64,000 nucleotides of DNA. Origin: Roseburia hominis A2-183 (GTDB taxonomy: Bacteria > Bacillota > Clostridia > Lachnospirales > Lachnospiraceae). A program made the position numbers and the translations under genes. The notes below the pieces were generated by a model. That model did not search any database. It was given only the letters and a program-made list of their open reading frames with translations, and was not told the origin of the DNA. The stretch spans positions 1,037,501 through 1,101,500 of the forward strand of contig NC_015977.1 of NCBI RefSeq assembly GCF_000225345.1. Reading direction: 5' to 3'. Position 1 is the stretch's first letter, and each line of letters begins with the position of its first letter. Of the stretch, positions 47,001 through 57,928 are shown piece by piece.

Positions 47001-48053
47001 ATGGACGAGATGGAATTAGATGAACGTAAAGTAAAAATTTTAGATGCGATCATCCGCAATTATCTGGAGACAGGCGAGCCGGTTGGGTCGAGAACCATTT
47101 CAAAATATACAGATCTGAATCTGAGTTCTGCGACCATCCGCAATGAGATGGCAGACCTGGAGGAACTGGGTTATATCCTGCAGCCGCATACTTCCGCAGG
47201 ACGTATTCCTTCCGATAAGGGGTATCGGTTTTATGTAGATCACCTGATGGAAGAGAAGAACCGTGAGGTAGATGACATGAAGAAGTTCGTCATTGAACAC
47301 ACGGAAAAAGTAGATCAGGTTCTTCAGCAGGTGGCAAAGATGCTGGCGGCAAATACCAACTATGCGACGATGGTGTCGGCACCGAGCTACCACCGCAACA
47401 AGGTAAAGTTCATACAGCTTTCCAATGTGAATGAAGAACAGATACTGGCAGTGATTGTCACGGAGGGTAATCTGGTCAAGAACAAGATTATTCCAGTATC
47501 CGAGCCGATCGACAATGAGACGATGCTGAAGTTAAATATTCTGCTGAACTCGAATCTCAACGGTCTTGCCTTGCAGGATATCAATCTCGGCACGATCGCC
47601 AAGTTGAAGGAGCAGGCGGGAATCCACAGCGACATCATCAGTGATGTGCTGGATACCGTGGCAGAGACGATGGGACAGGATGAGGATATCCGGATCTATA
47701 CGAGCGGGACAACGAACCTGTTCAAATACCCGGAGTTAAGTGATTCCACAGAAAAAGCGAGTGAACTGATCTCCACATTTGAGGAGAAGCAGCAGCTTGC
47801 ATCACTTGTCACTGAGAACCTGTTGGAAGATAAGAGCACAGGGATTCAGGTTTATATAGGAAATGAAAGCCCGATTCAGACGATGAAGGACTGCAGCGTG
47901 GTTACAGCAACCTATGAATTGGGAGAAGGGATTCGCGGAACCATCGGTATTGTAGGACCGAAGCGAATGGATTATGAGAAAGTCATGGATAACCTGAAGG
48001 TATTGAAGAATTCTCTCGATGGAATTTTGGACAGACCAAAAGGTGAGACATAG
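47001..48053 (+). CDS. hrcA: heat-inducible repressor HrcA
   Basis: 350 aa. N-terminal winged helix (LDERKVKILDAIIRNYLETGEPVGSRTISKY...SSATIRNEMADLEELGYILQPHTSAGRIPSDKGYRFYVD), the HrcA signature, then the family's GAF-like and dimerisation part ending VMDNLKVLKNSLDGILD. First gene of the operon it controls through the CIRCE element 43 nt upstream. Confidence 0.97.
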   Translation: MDEMELDERKVKILDAIIRNYLETGEPVGSRTISKYTDLNLSSATIRNEMADLEELGYILQPHTSAGRIPSDKGYRFYVDHLMEEKNREVDDMKKFVIEHTEKVDQVLQQVAKMLAANTNYATMVSAPSYHRNKVKFIQLSNVNEEQILAVIVTEGNLVKNKIIPVSEPIDNETMLKLNILLNSNLNGLALQDINLGTIAKLKEQAGIHSDIISDVLDTVAETMGQDEDIRIYTSGTTNLFKYPELSDSTEKASELISTFEEKQQLASLVTENLLEDKSTGIQVYIGNESPIQTMKDCSVVTATYELGEGIRGTIGIVGPKRMDYEKVMDNLKVLKNSLDGILDRPKGET

Positions 48054-48066
48054 ATGGAGGATTGGA

Positions 48067-48726
48067 ATGGCAGAGAAAAAAGAAGAAATGATGGAAGAAG
48101 TATTAGAGGATCTTGAAAAAGATGCCGCAGAGAAGCAGGCAGAAGAGGTAAGCGAGGCGGAGGAGACAGAGGCTGAAACAGAAACAGCTGAATCCGGCGA
48201 GCAGGCAGAAGAGACAGAGGAATCTGAGGCAGAGGACGGACAGGAAGCACCTGCCGATGAGAAGAAGGGATTCTTTAAGAAAAAGAAAGATAAAAAAGAC
48301 GAACAGATCGAGGAACTGAATGATAAATTAAAACGTCAGATGGCAGAATTCGACAACTTCCGTAAGCGCACAGAGAAAGAAAAAACACAGATGTACGATA
48401 TGGGAGCAAAAAGTATCATTGAGAAGATCCTTCCGGTGATTGACAATTTTGAGAGAGGACTGGCAGCAGTACCGGAGGAGCAGCGAGAAGATGCGTTTGT
48501 CGTCGGGATGGATAAAGTATACAGACAGATGCTTACCGAGCTTGATGCAAGCGGAGTAAAGCCGATCGAGGCAGTCGGTCAGGAATTTGATCCGAACTTC
48601 CACAATGCAGTGATGCAGGTGGAAAGCGAGGAGTACGATTCCGGAGTGGTCGCACAGGAGTTACAGAAGGGTTATATGTATAAGGATTCTGTTGTGCGCC
48701 ACAGCATGGTTGCAGTGGTATCATAG
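48067..48726 (+). CDS. grpE: nucleotide exchange factor GrpE
   Basis: 219 aa from ATG 48067 with GGAGG 6-10 nt upstream; the longest frame starts at 48019 inside hrcA and is rejected. The first 85 residues are very acidic and Glu-rich, then a coiled coil (KDEQIEELNDKLKRQMAEFDNFRKRTEKEK) and the beta domain ending GYMYKDSVVRHSMVAV. It releases ADP from DnaK. Starts 13 nt after hrcA. Confidence 0.96.
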   Translation: MAEKKEEMMEEVLEDLEKDAAEKQAEEVSEAEETEAETETAESGEQAEETEESEAEDGQEAPADEKKGFFKKKKDKKDEQIEELNDKLKRQMAEFDNFRKRTEKEKTQMYDMGAKSIIEKILPVIDNFERGLAAVPEEQREDAFVVGMDKVYRQMLTELDASGVKPIEAVGQEFDPNFHNAVMQVESEEYDSGVVAQELQKGYMYKDSVVRHSMVAVVS

Positions 48727-48762
48727 CAGCCGTTTTATCAGTCAGACGTGCCGGCATCGTAA

Positions 48763-50721
<1,959 letters not shown>

Positions 50722-50789
50722 TCTGACAGAAGCTGCGGCATTTACAAAGAAGCCAGAGTGTGTTACGATATTTCAACGCAGTGTATAAA

Positions 50790-50829
50790 ACATGGGGTTT
50801 CTGGATGGTGACATCTGGAAACCCCGTGT
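50790..50829 (+). promoter_or_regulatory. GNRA-capped hairpin between dnaK and dnaJ
   Basis: An 18-bp RNA stem (three G-U pairs) closed by a GTGA tetraloop of the GNRA class, about 27 nt before the dnaJ start. No T run follows, so it is not a normal terminator; it may be a cleavage or stability element separating dnaK and dnaJ levels. Confidence 0.6.
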
Positions 50830-50856
50830 GCAGTAGAGAGGAATAGAGGAAAAGTT

Positions 50857-52050
50857 ATGGCGGATAAGAGAGATTATTATGAGGTCTTGGGTGTAAGCAA
50901 GACCGCATCGGACGATGAGATCAAGAAAGCATTCCGTACTCTTGCCAAAAAGTATCATCCCGACATGCACCCTGGGGATAAAGAGTGTGAAGAAAAGTTC
51001 AAGGAAGCACAGGAAGCCTATGCAGTGCTTTCCGATGCAGAGAAGAGAAAGCAGTACGATCAGTTTGGTCATGCAGCGTTTGACGGCACCGGTGGCGGAG
51101 CGGGCGGATTCGATTTCTCCGGCATGGATATGGGAGACATTTTTGGAGACATTTTTGGAGATTTCTTTGGCGGTGGTTCCAGAAGAAGAACAAATGATGG
51201 TCCTATGAAGGGCTCCAACTTAAGAACCAGTGTCCGCATCACATTTGAGGAGGCAATCTTCGGATGTGAGAAAGAGATTGAGATGGTGTTAAAGGATGAG
51301 TGCCATACCTGCCATGGAACAGGTGCAAAGCCGGGGACAACGCCGGAGACCTGTCCGAAGTGTGGCGGTAAGGGAAAGGTTGTATTTACACAGCAGTCTT
51401 TCTTTGGCACGGTGCAGAATGTGCAGACCTGTCCGGACTGTGGCGGTTCCGGAAAGATCATCAAAGACAAGTGCCCGGATTGCCGGGGTACCGGATACAT
51501 TGCAAGCAAGAAAAAGATTCAGGTGTCGATTCCGGCAGGTATCGACAACGGACAGAGCGTCCGTATCCGGGAGAAGGGCGAGCCGGGAATCAACGGCGGA
51601 CCGAGAGGCGATCTGCTCGTAGAGGTTGTCGTATCGAGACATCCGACCCTGCAGCGGCAGGATATGAATATTTATTCCACCGCACAGATTTCCTTTGCCC
51701 AGGCAGCACTTGGCGGAGAGATCCGTATTCATACGGTGGACGGAGATGTGTTGTATGAAGTGAAGCCTGGAACACAGACGAACACAAGAATTCGTCTGAA
51801 AGGAAAAGGTGTGCCGTCGCTCCGCAACAAATCGGTTCGCGGCGATCACTATGTGGATCTGGTGGTACAGACACCGACCGGGCTTTCCGCAGACGCAAAG
51901 GAGGCGTTACGTCAGTTTGATGCGCTGACGGGTGATTCCTTAAACCGAACCGGCGCCCAGGACGGGGCAGGTTCTTCCGATAAGCAGGAGAAGCCTAAGA
52001 AAAAGAAGGGATTCATGGATAAGATCAAAGAATCCCTGGACGATATTTAA
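50857..52050 (+). CDS. dnaJ: chaperone DnaJ (Hsp40)
   Basis: 397 aa. J domain (1-70, HPD intact), Gly/Phe-rich region with repeats of GDIFGD (about 85-105), zinc-binding domain with four CxxCxGxG motifs ([32 protein letters not shown], about 148-215), C-terminal substrate domains and a basic tail [29 protein letters not shown]. Last gene of the heat-shock operon. Confidence 0.98.
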   Translation: MADKRDYYEVLGVSKTASDDEIKKAFRTLAKKYHPDMHPGDKECEEKFKEAQEAYAVLSDAEKRKQYDQFGHAAFDGTGGGAGGFDFSGMDMGDIFGDIFGDFFGGGSRRRTNDGPMKGSNLRTSVRITFEEAIFGCEKEIEMVLKDECHTCHGTGAKPGTTPETCPKCGGKGKVVFTQQSFFGTVQNVQTCPDCGGSGKIIKDKCPDCRGTGYIASKKKIQVSIPAGIDNGQSVRIREKGEPGINGGPRGDLLVEVVVSRHPTLQRQDMNIYSTAQISFAQAALGGEIRIHTVDGDVLYEVKPGTQTNTRIRLKGKGVPSLRNKSVRGDHYVDLVVQTPTGLSADAKEALRQFDALTGDSLNRTGAQDGAGSSDKQEKPKKKKGFMDKIKESLDDI

Positions 52051-52067
52051 ATCAAATTATAAAAAAC

Positions 52068-52115
52068 AAAGGGTGTAAAGTCTTTATTGAGAGATTGAGA
52101 CGTTACACCCTTTTT
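52068..52115 (+). terminator. terminator of the heat-shock operon
   Basis: Stem AAAGGGTGTAA / TTACACCCTTT with a long loop, followed by TTCTTTG. Also usable by the convergent luxS on the other strand, since the other arm begins with A-rich sequence. Confidence 0.75.
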
Positions 52116-52128
52116 CTTTGATAAGATT

Positions 52129-52608
52129 TTATTCCGGATAGATGAGATGCGCTGCATCAATGTGATACAGAGTATTCTCCAGATAACGATTCGCAAGATA
52201 ATTCGCCATGCCAAGATTCATATCCAGATAGTTTCCGCAGTCCTTTGGTGCGGCACCAGGTACATCGCCCCGAAAATCCCGGATAAATTCAAACATTTCA
52301 ATCATTAACGGAACGATGTCCTTCGACTCGTAATCCCCGGCAAGGAGAAGATAGAAGCCGGTGCGGCATCCCATTGGTCCAAAGTAGACGGTCTTATCGG
52401 AGAAGTCCTTGTGATTCCGCAGGAAGGTAGCACCCAGATGCTCGATCGTGTGCACTTCTGCCGTGTTCATGACCGGTTCGTCGTTCGGTGAGGTCATGCG
52501 AAGATCGAAGGTAGTGATGACTTCCGCTCCGACATGATCCTTTCTGGACACATAGACACCCGGCTGTAATTTGATGTGGTCTATGGTAAAGCTGGCAATT
52601 TTTTCCAT
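52129..52608 (-). CDS. luxS: S-ribosylhomocysteine lyase LuxS
   Basis: 159 aa. The metal ligands are His53 and His57 in HTIEH and a Cys in KDCGNYL (about residue 123); the catalytic Cys81 is in GPMGCRTGFYL. It converts S-ribosylhomocysteine to homocysteine and the AI-2 precursor DPD. Strong RBS AGGAGGA. It is divergent from a nucleosidase gene of the MTA/SAH type, which would supply its substrate. A TATAAT box lies at 52628-52633 on the minus strand. Confidence 0.97.
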   Translation of the reverse strand: MEKIASFTIDHIKLQPGVYVSRKDHVGAEVITTFDLRMTSPNDEPVMNTAEVHTIEHLGATFLRNHKDFSDKTVYFGPMGCRTGFYLLLAGDYESKDIVPLMIEMFEFIRDFRGDVPGAAPKDCGNYLDMNLGMANYLANRYLENTLYHIDAAHLIYPE

Positions 52609-52683
52609 ATAAAAATCCTCCTGTCTGATTATACTAAAACCTTAAAACAGAAAGCGGTATCCGTCAAGAAAAAAATACGTCCC

Positions 52684-52713
52684 TTGACATCGGGAAGTTT
52701 AACAACGTATAGT
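52684..52713 (+). promoter_or_regulatory. promoter of nucleosidase-kinase-HD operon
   Basis: TTGACA (52684-52689), 18-nt spacer, TATAGT (52708-52713), 54 nt before the start codon, in the region shared with luxS. Confidence 0.75.
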
Positions 52714-52766
52714 AGATACAACAGAAATGAGAATGTGCTAGAAGAAAAGACAGAAATGAGGAAAAC

Positions 52767-53546
52767 ATGCCAAATTACGATTTCAAAAAACAGCCGGTGC
52801 TTCTGATTCAGGGAGCGATGGACACGGAGACGGAGTATCTGATCGGACAGCTTGACGAACCGGAGGAGATAACCTGCGGCAACTGGAAATTCTATACGGG
52901 ATTCTTGGGGAAGCACGCGGAGCCGGTCGTTATCTCGCGCACCTATCAGGGGATGGTGAATGCGGCGGCGGCAACCGCCATTGCCATGACACAGTTCTGC
53001 CTGTGGGCGGTGATTAACCTGGGGATTGGCGGAGGTCATGATGCGCGATTCCATCGGGGAGACATCGTGGTGGGGGAGCGCGTGGTTCCGATGGGAGCCA
53101 TGATCCGGAAATACGCGCCCGAGGGAGCCGGAATCGATGAGTGTGATTTTGAGCCGCTGCCGATTGAAATTTTCGATAAAACACTTGGACAGACAAGGAA
53201 AGTACTCGATTTCCCGTGTGATGAGAGGCTTGGGGATGCGGCGATGAAGGTACAGACGGATGTTTATGTGGGCAGAGGAGTGATCGGCTCGGCGGATGAG
53301 TGGAACAACCAGCTGGACCGGATCGCACTGCTAAGAGAGCGGTATAAGACTGCGGTAGAAGATATGGAATCCGCAGCTCCGGCAGAGCTTTGCCTGGCGT
53401 ATGGCATACCGTTTCTGGGAATCCGCATTATCTCCAACTCGATCGTTACGGGAGAGAGCTTTGAGGAAGCGGTAGGCGTGGATGTGCAGAAATTTGCGGT
53501 ATCCTTTGTGGAGCGGCTGCATGGTATGAGGGAGGAACAAGAGTGA
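52767..53546 (+). CDS. MTA/SAH-nucleosidase-like phosphorylase-family protein
   Basis: 259 aa, COG0775-like fold: GAMDTETEYLIGQL at the N-terminus, VINLGIGGGHDARFHRGDIVVGERVV, and VEDMESAAPAELCLAYGIPFLGIRIISNS. It should cleave a nucleoside such as methylthioadenosine or S-adenosylhomocysteine to adenine and the thiosugar, upstream of LuxS. The residue matching the catalytic Asp of E. coli MTAN (in its RAISD motif) is Asn here (RIISN), so the preferred base may differ. The hybrid kinase gene overlaps its stop by 4 nt. Confidence 0.75.
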   Translation: MPNYDFKKQPVLLIQGAMDTETEYLIGQLDEPEEITCGNWKFYTGFLGKHAEPVVISRTYQGMVNAAAATAIAMTQFCLWAVINLGIGGGHDARFHRGDIVVGERVVPMGAMIRKYAPEGAGIDECDFEPLPIEIFDKTLGQTRKVLDFPCDERLGDAAMKVQTDVYVGRGVIGSADEWNNQLDRIALLRERYKTAVEDMESAAPAELCLAYGIPFLGIRIISNSIVTGESFEEAVGVDVQKFAVSFVERLHGMREEQE

Positions 53547-56407
53547 CCGGAAGATACAGACGCGTGGCGGCGCTGATCTGCTTTGTTTGCTGTGTGCTGT
53601 GCAGTACCTTGAGCGTGACGGCGGCAGTGGCGGATCAGGAGAAAAGGCATGTAATCAAAGTCGGGTATATCGATTACGACGGATTTATCACTGAAGAAAA
53701 GGACGGAACCTACACGGGCTACGGTGTGGAATACCTGCACAAAATTGCAGAATATACCGGCTGGGAGTATGAATTCGAGTATGACAGCTGGGATCAGCAG
53801 TTAAAAAAACTTGAGACCGGTGAGATCGATATGATCTGCCAGGCGCAGAGAACAAAAGAGCGGGAGAAGCAGTATCTTTTTTCGGACTATGCTATCGGGG
53901 CGGAGACGAGTGTTCTGTACGTGAGTAAAGAGAACGATATTTACTACTACAATGACTATGCCGCCTATAACGGCATGCGCGTGGGAATGCTGAAGGACAG
54001 CTTCCAGAATCAGGAATTCAGGGACTATGCCGCCGAAAAGGGATTTTCCTACGAGGAGAGCATCTATGACACGCAGGAGGCATGTTTTGGTGCGCTCGAT
54101 CGCGGCGAGATTGACGCGGTTGCCATGGGAAGTCTTGCACTCAAGACGGATTACAAGATCATCTGCCGCTTCGGTTCCGATCCGTTCTATATTATGACTG
54201 GGAGGCAGAACAAGGAACTGCTTGCCGAGGTAAACGAGGCGCTCGGGCAGATTGCCGAGGCTGGAGCTTCGTTTCAGGCGGATCTCTATCAGAAATATTA
54301 CGGGGAGAAGGAGGCGGAGGGAGAGGTCGTCTTTACCAGAGAGGAAGCAGAATACATTCAAGGGTCAGGCGTGATTACGGTGGCGTTTATTGCTTCAAGA
54401 GCACCGTTGTCCTACTGGAACGCGGAAGGAAATGTCGACGGTATTACAGTTGACATTCTGGATCTGCTGTCAGAGCGCAGCGGTCTGACATTTCAGTATG
54501 TGATGATGCCGCAGGGAATGCGCACGGCGGACTATCTGTCCAAGTATCCGGACAGTCTGGTTGCAGGGGTGCTCTCGGACAATCCTGATTTCCAGAAGGA
54601 GCCCTATATTCTGACGGACAGCTTTTATACGGATGACGTCGCACTGGTCGGAAGAAACGGACAGGAATATGATGTGGATGCGGACGATGTTTCATACCGT
54701 CTGGCAATTCCGGCAAGCTATGTCGGGCTGGAACATTATATCCAGCTCAATGCCCCGCAGTTTGAGATCTGTGAGGAGAAGAACTTAGAAGACTGTCTGG
54801 CCATGGTTTTGGACGGAAAAGCAGATTTTGCGGCGCAGAATGTCAGCGTGCTGACGCCGTATCTGGCAAATCCCTATTATGAGGAACTTGCTGCTGTTCC
54901 GACTTTTTTTATGGAGGAAAATACGGGAATCGTCGGGTTGGACAGCGAGGAACACCGCATGCTGATAAAGATTTTGAACAAGTGCATTGGGATGATATCA
55001 GAAAAAGAGATTGCCCAGTTTAAGGTGGATCACACGCTGGCAACCGCCTATGAGCCGACACTCTCCGATATGGTGTACAAGTTCCGTTATCCGATAGCCG
55101 TGATCGGCATCCTTCTGCTGCAGATTGTCGCATGGATGGTTGCATTTGAACTTTTGAGACGCAGAAATTACCACAAGCTGGAAGAGAAAAACGAGCAGCT
55201 CGCTGTGGCGGTGGCACAGGCCAACAGTGCCAATGAGGCAAAGGGACAGTTCCTTGCGCGGATGAGCCATGAGATTCGTACGCCGATCAATGCCATTGTG
55301 GGGCTGACTGAGATCGCAAGACACCGCAGCGATGAAGGGGGAGGGGTAGAAGAGTGTCTGGATAAGATCGATACCTCATCCAAAGTGCTGCTTGCGATTG
55401 TAAATGACGTACTTGATATGTCTGCGATCGAGAGCAACAAGATTAAAATTGCGCAGGCACCGTTTTCCTTAAAAGAGGTGTTGGATTCAATTTCAGCAGT
55501 ATATGGAACGCAGTGTGAGCAGAAAAAGATTGCCTTTACCGTGGAGATGGACGAGGTACAGGTGGAACAGGTCCAAGGCGATGTGCTGCGCCTCAATCAG
55601 GTATTGCTGAATCTGATTTCCAACGCCTATAAGTTTACGCCAGAGGGCGGGAGTATCCGCGTGACGGTCAGCGAACTGCCAATGCAGCAGGAACAGTTCT
55701 TCTATAAATTTGTGGTGACGGATACCGGCGAGGGAATGAGCGAGGAAATGCAGGAGCGGCTGTTCCTGCCGTTTGAGCAGGAGGAGGCCGAGACGGCACA
55801 GCATCACGGCGGAAGCGGACTCGGACTTTCTATCGCCAAGAATCTGGTGGAACTGATGGGTGGATCGATCTCCTGCCAGTCGAAGAAGGGTGTCGGAACA
55901 ACCTTTACAGTATCCCTGCCGCTGGCACACGCAGTGGATGAGAAAAAGCAAAAAGCAGAAGAGACGGGGGAAGGTGAAGCAGAAGAAGATGCGTCAGAGT
56001 CTTATGATTTTGGCGGCAGACGGATTCTTCTTGCGGAAGATACCGAGATGAACGCGGAGATTGTCACGGAGCTGCTGGAGCTTGTGAACATGCATGTGGA
56101 TCATGCGTGGAACGGTGAGGAAGCAGTGGAGCGGTATATGGAATCAGCACCGGGAACCTATATGGCAGTCCTGATGGATGTCCAGATGCCGGGAATGAAT
56201 GGCTATGAAGCGGCGAAAGCGATCCGCGCACAGAAGAGCAGCCGCCCGGATGCCGGGGAGATACCGATCTATGCAATGACTGCAAATGCATACACCGAGG
56301 ACATCAGTGCGGCGTTGAATGCGGGAATGAACGGACATATTGCAAAGCCGGTGGATACCGCCGCGTTGTATCGTCTTTTGAAGAAGAGCATGGAGGAAAC
56401 GGGATGA
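53543..56407 (+). CDS. EvgS-like hybrid sensor histidine kinase
   Basis: 954 aa with GTG start (53543), preceded by GGGAGG; the start overlaps the nucleosidase stop as GTGA. Signal-anchor at 8-28; two periplasmic-type solute-binding domains of SBP_bac_3 type (about 36-255 and 270-500); membrane helix 513-533; short coiled coil; HisKA with His576 in FLARMSHEIRTPINAI; HATPase (about 670-795) with LNLISNAYKFTPEGG and GSGLGLSIAKNLVELMGG; a Glu-rich linker; and a receiver domain (about 825-945) with Asp879 in LMDVQMPGMNG and Lys in GHIAKPVD. It senses small extracellular ligands, perhaps amino acids. No separate response regulator lies in the operon. Confidence 0.93.
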   Translation: MTGRYRRVAALICFVCCVLCSTLSVTAAVADQEKRHVIKVGYIDYDGFITEEKDGTYTGYGVEYLHKIAEYTGWEYEFEYDSWDQQLKKLETGEIDMICQAQRTKEREKQYLFSDYAIGAETSVLYVSKENDIYYYNDYAAYNGMRVGMLKDSFQNQEFRDYAAEKGFSYEESIYDTQEACFGALDRGEIDAVAMGSLALKTDYKIICRFGSDPFYIMTGRQNKELLAEVNEALGQIAEAGASFQADLYQKYYGEKEAEGEVVFTREEAEYIQGSGVITVAFIASRAPLSYWNAEGNVDGITVDILDLLSERSGLTFQYVMMPQGMRTADYLSKYPDSLVAGVLSDNPDFQKEPYILTDSFYTDDVALVGRNGQEYDVDADDVSYRLAIPASYVGLEHYIQLNAPQFEICEEKNLEDCLAMVLDGKADFAAQNVSVLTPYLANPYYEELAAVPTFFMEENTGIVGLDSEEHRMLIKILNKCIGMISEKEIAQFKVDHTLATAYEPTLSDMVYKFRYPIAVIGILLLQIVAWMVAFELLRRRNYHKLEEKNEQLAVAVAQANSANEAKGQFLARMSHEIRTPINAIVGLTEIARHRSDEGGGVEECLDKIDTSSKVLLAIVNDVLDMSAIESNKIKIAQAPFSLKEVLDSISAVYGTQCEQKKIAFTVEMDEVQVEQVQGDVLRLNQVLLNLISNAYKFTPEGGSIRVTVSELPMQQEQFFYKFVVTDTGEGMSEEMQERLFLPFEQEEAETAQHHGGSGLGLSIAKNLVELMGGSISCQSKKGVGTTFTVSLPLAHAVDEKKQKAEETGEGEAEEDASESYDFGGRRILLAEDTEMNAEIVTELLELVNMHVDHAWNGEEAVERYMESAPGTYMAVLMDVQMPGMNGYEAAKAIRAQKSSRPDAGEIPIYAMTANAYTEDISAALNAGMNGHIAKPVDTAALYRLLKKSMEETG

Positions 56408-56976
56408 GAGAGAAGATTTGCACATTTTCCGGGATACATATATCACCGGCAGATCCTAGACCGGAAGAAATCTGTATCGAGGATATTGCACATGCGCTGT
56501 CGTTAATGACACGTGCCAACGGGCATTTTCCGGTATTTTATTCTGTTGCGCAGCATAGCCTGGACTGTGCTGCAATGGCGCAGGCCGAAGGGCGCAGCAG
56601 CAGGGAGGTTCTGGCGTGTCTGCTGCACGATGCGAGCGAGGCATATCTGTCGGATATCACCAGACCGGTGAAGGGCTGTCTGCCCGAATACCGCAGGATT
56701 GAGCAGGTGCTTCAGGAGATGATCTATGAAAAATACCTGATTGCGCCGCCGACGGAGCGGGAGCGCGAGATTGTAAAGCGCATGGATGATACCTGCCTGT
56801 ATTATGAATTTGAACATTTCACGGGAGAAAAATTATTCGATGTGGCGCCGCAGGCGGCGGTGCTGCCGGAATACCGGGAGTGTCCGATGCGGGAAGTGGA
56901 AAAAAAGTTCCTGGCACTGTTTGAGAAACTGATGGCGCAAACAGTGCAGGAAGATGGCGTGCGTACGGATCAGTAG
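56404..56976 (+). CDS. HD-superfamily nucleotidase-like protein
   Basis: 190 aa. HD motif: SVAQHSLDCAAMA for the first His, then CLLHDASEAYLSDITRPVK, and a final Asp in KRMDDTCLYYEFE. The pattern is that of YfbR-like 5'-deoxynucleotidases often found in phage and Firmicutes. It begins inside the stop codon of the hybrid kinase (ATGA overlap), so it is translated from the same mRNA. Its role in that operon is unknown; its stop is very close to the convergent minus-strand gene. Confidence 0.8.
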   Translation: MREKICTFSGIHISPADPRPEEICIEDIAHALSLMTRANGHFPVFYSVAQHSLDCAAMAQAEGRSSREVLACLLHDASEAYLSDITRPVKGCLPEYRRIEQVLQEMIYEKYLIAPPTEREREIVKRMDDTCLYYEFEHFTGEKLFDVAPQAAVLPEYRECPMREVEKKFLALFEKLMAQTVQEDGVRTDQ

Positions 56977-57260
56977 TTGCTTAAGATCAGTCTGCGCCGG
57001 AAAGAAGTGTCCAGCTGGTCGATGGTGCGTCTTGCCTGCCCGTAGCGGTTGCGGTTTGTACGGATCACATAGATCTGATGTGCACCGCGGTATTTTTCCC
57101 GAAGAAAAAACGGAACCTTGATCCAGCCCCGGGTAAAGGGGATCTGGTTCTCAATCAGAAGCTGTGCCGCCTGATTGCTGATGCGTTCATTGGTGGTGCG
57201 GCACAGCTCCACGTCTTTGTCAATCTGGTGAATATCACCTAAAATCTTTCCTTTTGTCAT
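56970..57260 (-). CDS. 96-aa basic protein, partner of XRE regulator
   Basis: 96 aa from ATG 57260, which has AAGGAGGAG 7 nt upstream; a longer frame to 57323 overlaps the XRE gene and is rejected. The protein is rich in Arg and Lys, particularly the C-terminal half (YVIRTNRNRYGQARRTIDQLDTSFRRR), with WIKVPFFLREKY in the centre. No family is recognised. It begins 19 nt after the XRE gene on the same transcript, whose promoter carries a palindromic operator, the layout of antitoxin-toxin pairs. Its 3' end overlaps the end of the HD gene by 7 nt. Confidence 0.65.
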   Translation of the reverse strand: MTKGKILGDIHQIDKDVELCRTTNERISNQAAQLLIENQIPFTRGWIKVPFFLREKYRGAHQIYVIRTNRNRYGQARRTIDQLDTSFRRRLILSNY

Positions 57261-57279
57261 AAAAACTCCTCCTTCATGC

Positions 57280-57501
57280 TTAACGAATCCTGATCTGAAT
57301 CTGCTTCCCAAGACTGTCGGCAACCTTAATCAGAAAATCAAGGCTGGGATTGTAACGGCCGCTCTCAAAACGGGATATATTGGATTTCTTGGTGCCTACG
57401 CGCTCTGCGAGCACCTCCTGCGTCACATTCTGCGCCTTGCGCGCGCTCTTTAGCTGTTCCACGACCTCATAGCGCGGGGTAAGCGGGCTTTGTTCCTTCA
57501 T
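57280..57501 (-). CDS. XRE family small regulator
   Basis: 73 aa, almost entirely a Cro/C1-type helix-turn-helix: VVEQLKSARKAQNVTQEVLAERVGTKKSNISRFESGRYNPSLDFLIKVADSLG. The short tail (KQIQIRIR) is basic. It probably binds the 24-bp palindrome in its own promoter and controls itself and the 96-aa downstream gene. Could be an antitoxin; alternatively an isolated regulator. The start is preceded by GAGAATTGAGGG, a weak ribosome site. Confidence 0.82.
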   Translation of the reverse strand: MKEQSPLTPRYEVVEQLKSARKAQNVTQEVLAERVGTKKSNISRFESGRYNPSLDFLIKVADSLGKQIQIRIR

Positions 57502-57555
57502 GAATCCCTCAATTCTCCTGAAAAATACAGGTGTTCCGTAAAAAATCGTCTGCTA

Positions 57556-57585
57556 TAAAGTTATCATATATGATAACTTTTGTCA
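57556..57585 (-). promoter_or_regulatory. promoter and palindromic operator of XRE pair
   Basis: A perfect 24-bp palindrome (57556-57579): AAAGTTATC, centre ATATAT, GATAACTTT. On the minus strand TTGACA (57585-57580) is followed by a 17-nt spacer and TAACTT (57562-57557), so the palindrome covers the spacer and -10 completely. This is the expected site for autorepression by the XRE protein. Confidence 0.75.
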
Positions 57586-57701
57586 ATGAAATCAGGAAGA
57601 GGAGTGAGGTGTGAAAAGTGAAAAATGTGGTTGCAATATGAAGGAGGGTATGATATGATAAATCGTGCGTGAGCGAGACGGAGAGATCCGATCGCAAGAC
57701 T

Positions 57702-57784
57702 GCCGGCGTGGCGGAATGGCAGACGCATCAGACTCAAAATCTGACGGGGGCAACCTCGTGCCGGTTCAAGTCCGGCCGCCGGCA
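57702..57784 (+). tRNA. tRNA-Leu (anticodon CAA)
   Basis: 83 nt with acceptor GCCGGCG/CGCCGGC, anticodon stem-loop TCAGA-CTCAAAA-TCTGA (anticodon CAA, reads UUG), long variable arm, T-arm CGGTTCAAGTCCG. No encoded CCA. Confidence 0.93.
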
Positions 57785-57797
57785 TTATATTGAAAAG

Positions 57798-57846
57798 AGC
57801 ATACAAAAGGAGCTGTGAATATCATTCACAGCTCCTTTTGTATGCT
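57798..57846 (+). terminator. 23-bp perfect hairpin after tRNA-Leu
   Basis: Two perfectly complementary 23-nt arms with a 3-nt loop (ATC). The inner AAAAGGAGC/GCTCCTTTT part acts as the terminator in either direction; it also lies downstream of the convergent hemerythrin gene. Confidence 0.8.
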
Positions 57847-57928
57847 GGATCCGCAGCGCATGTTTAAGAACTTGAAATGCGTACGGCATAAATGTGTACG
57901 GTATATTGTCTGTGCCTGTCCGCAGCGG

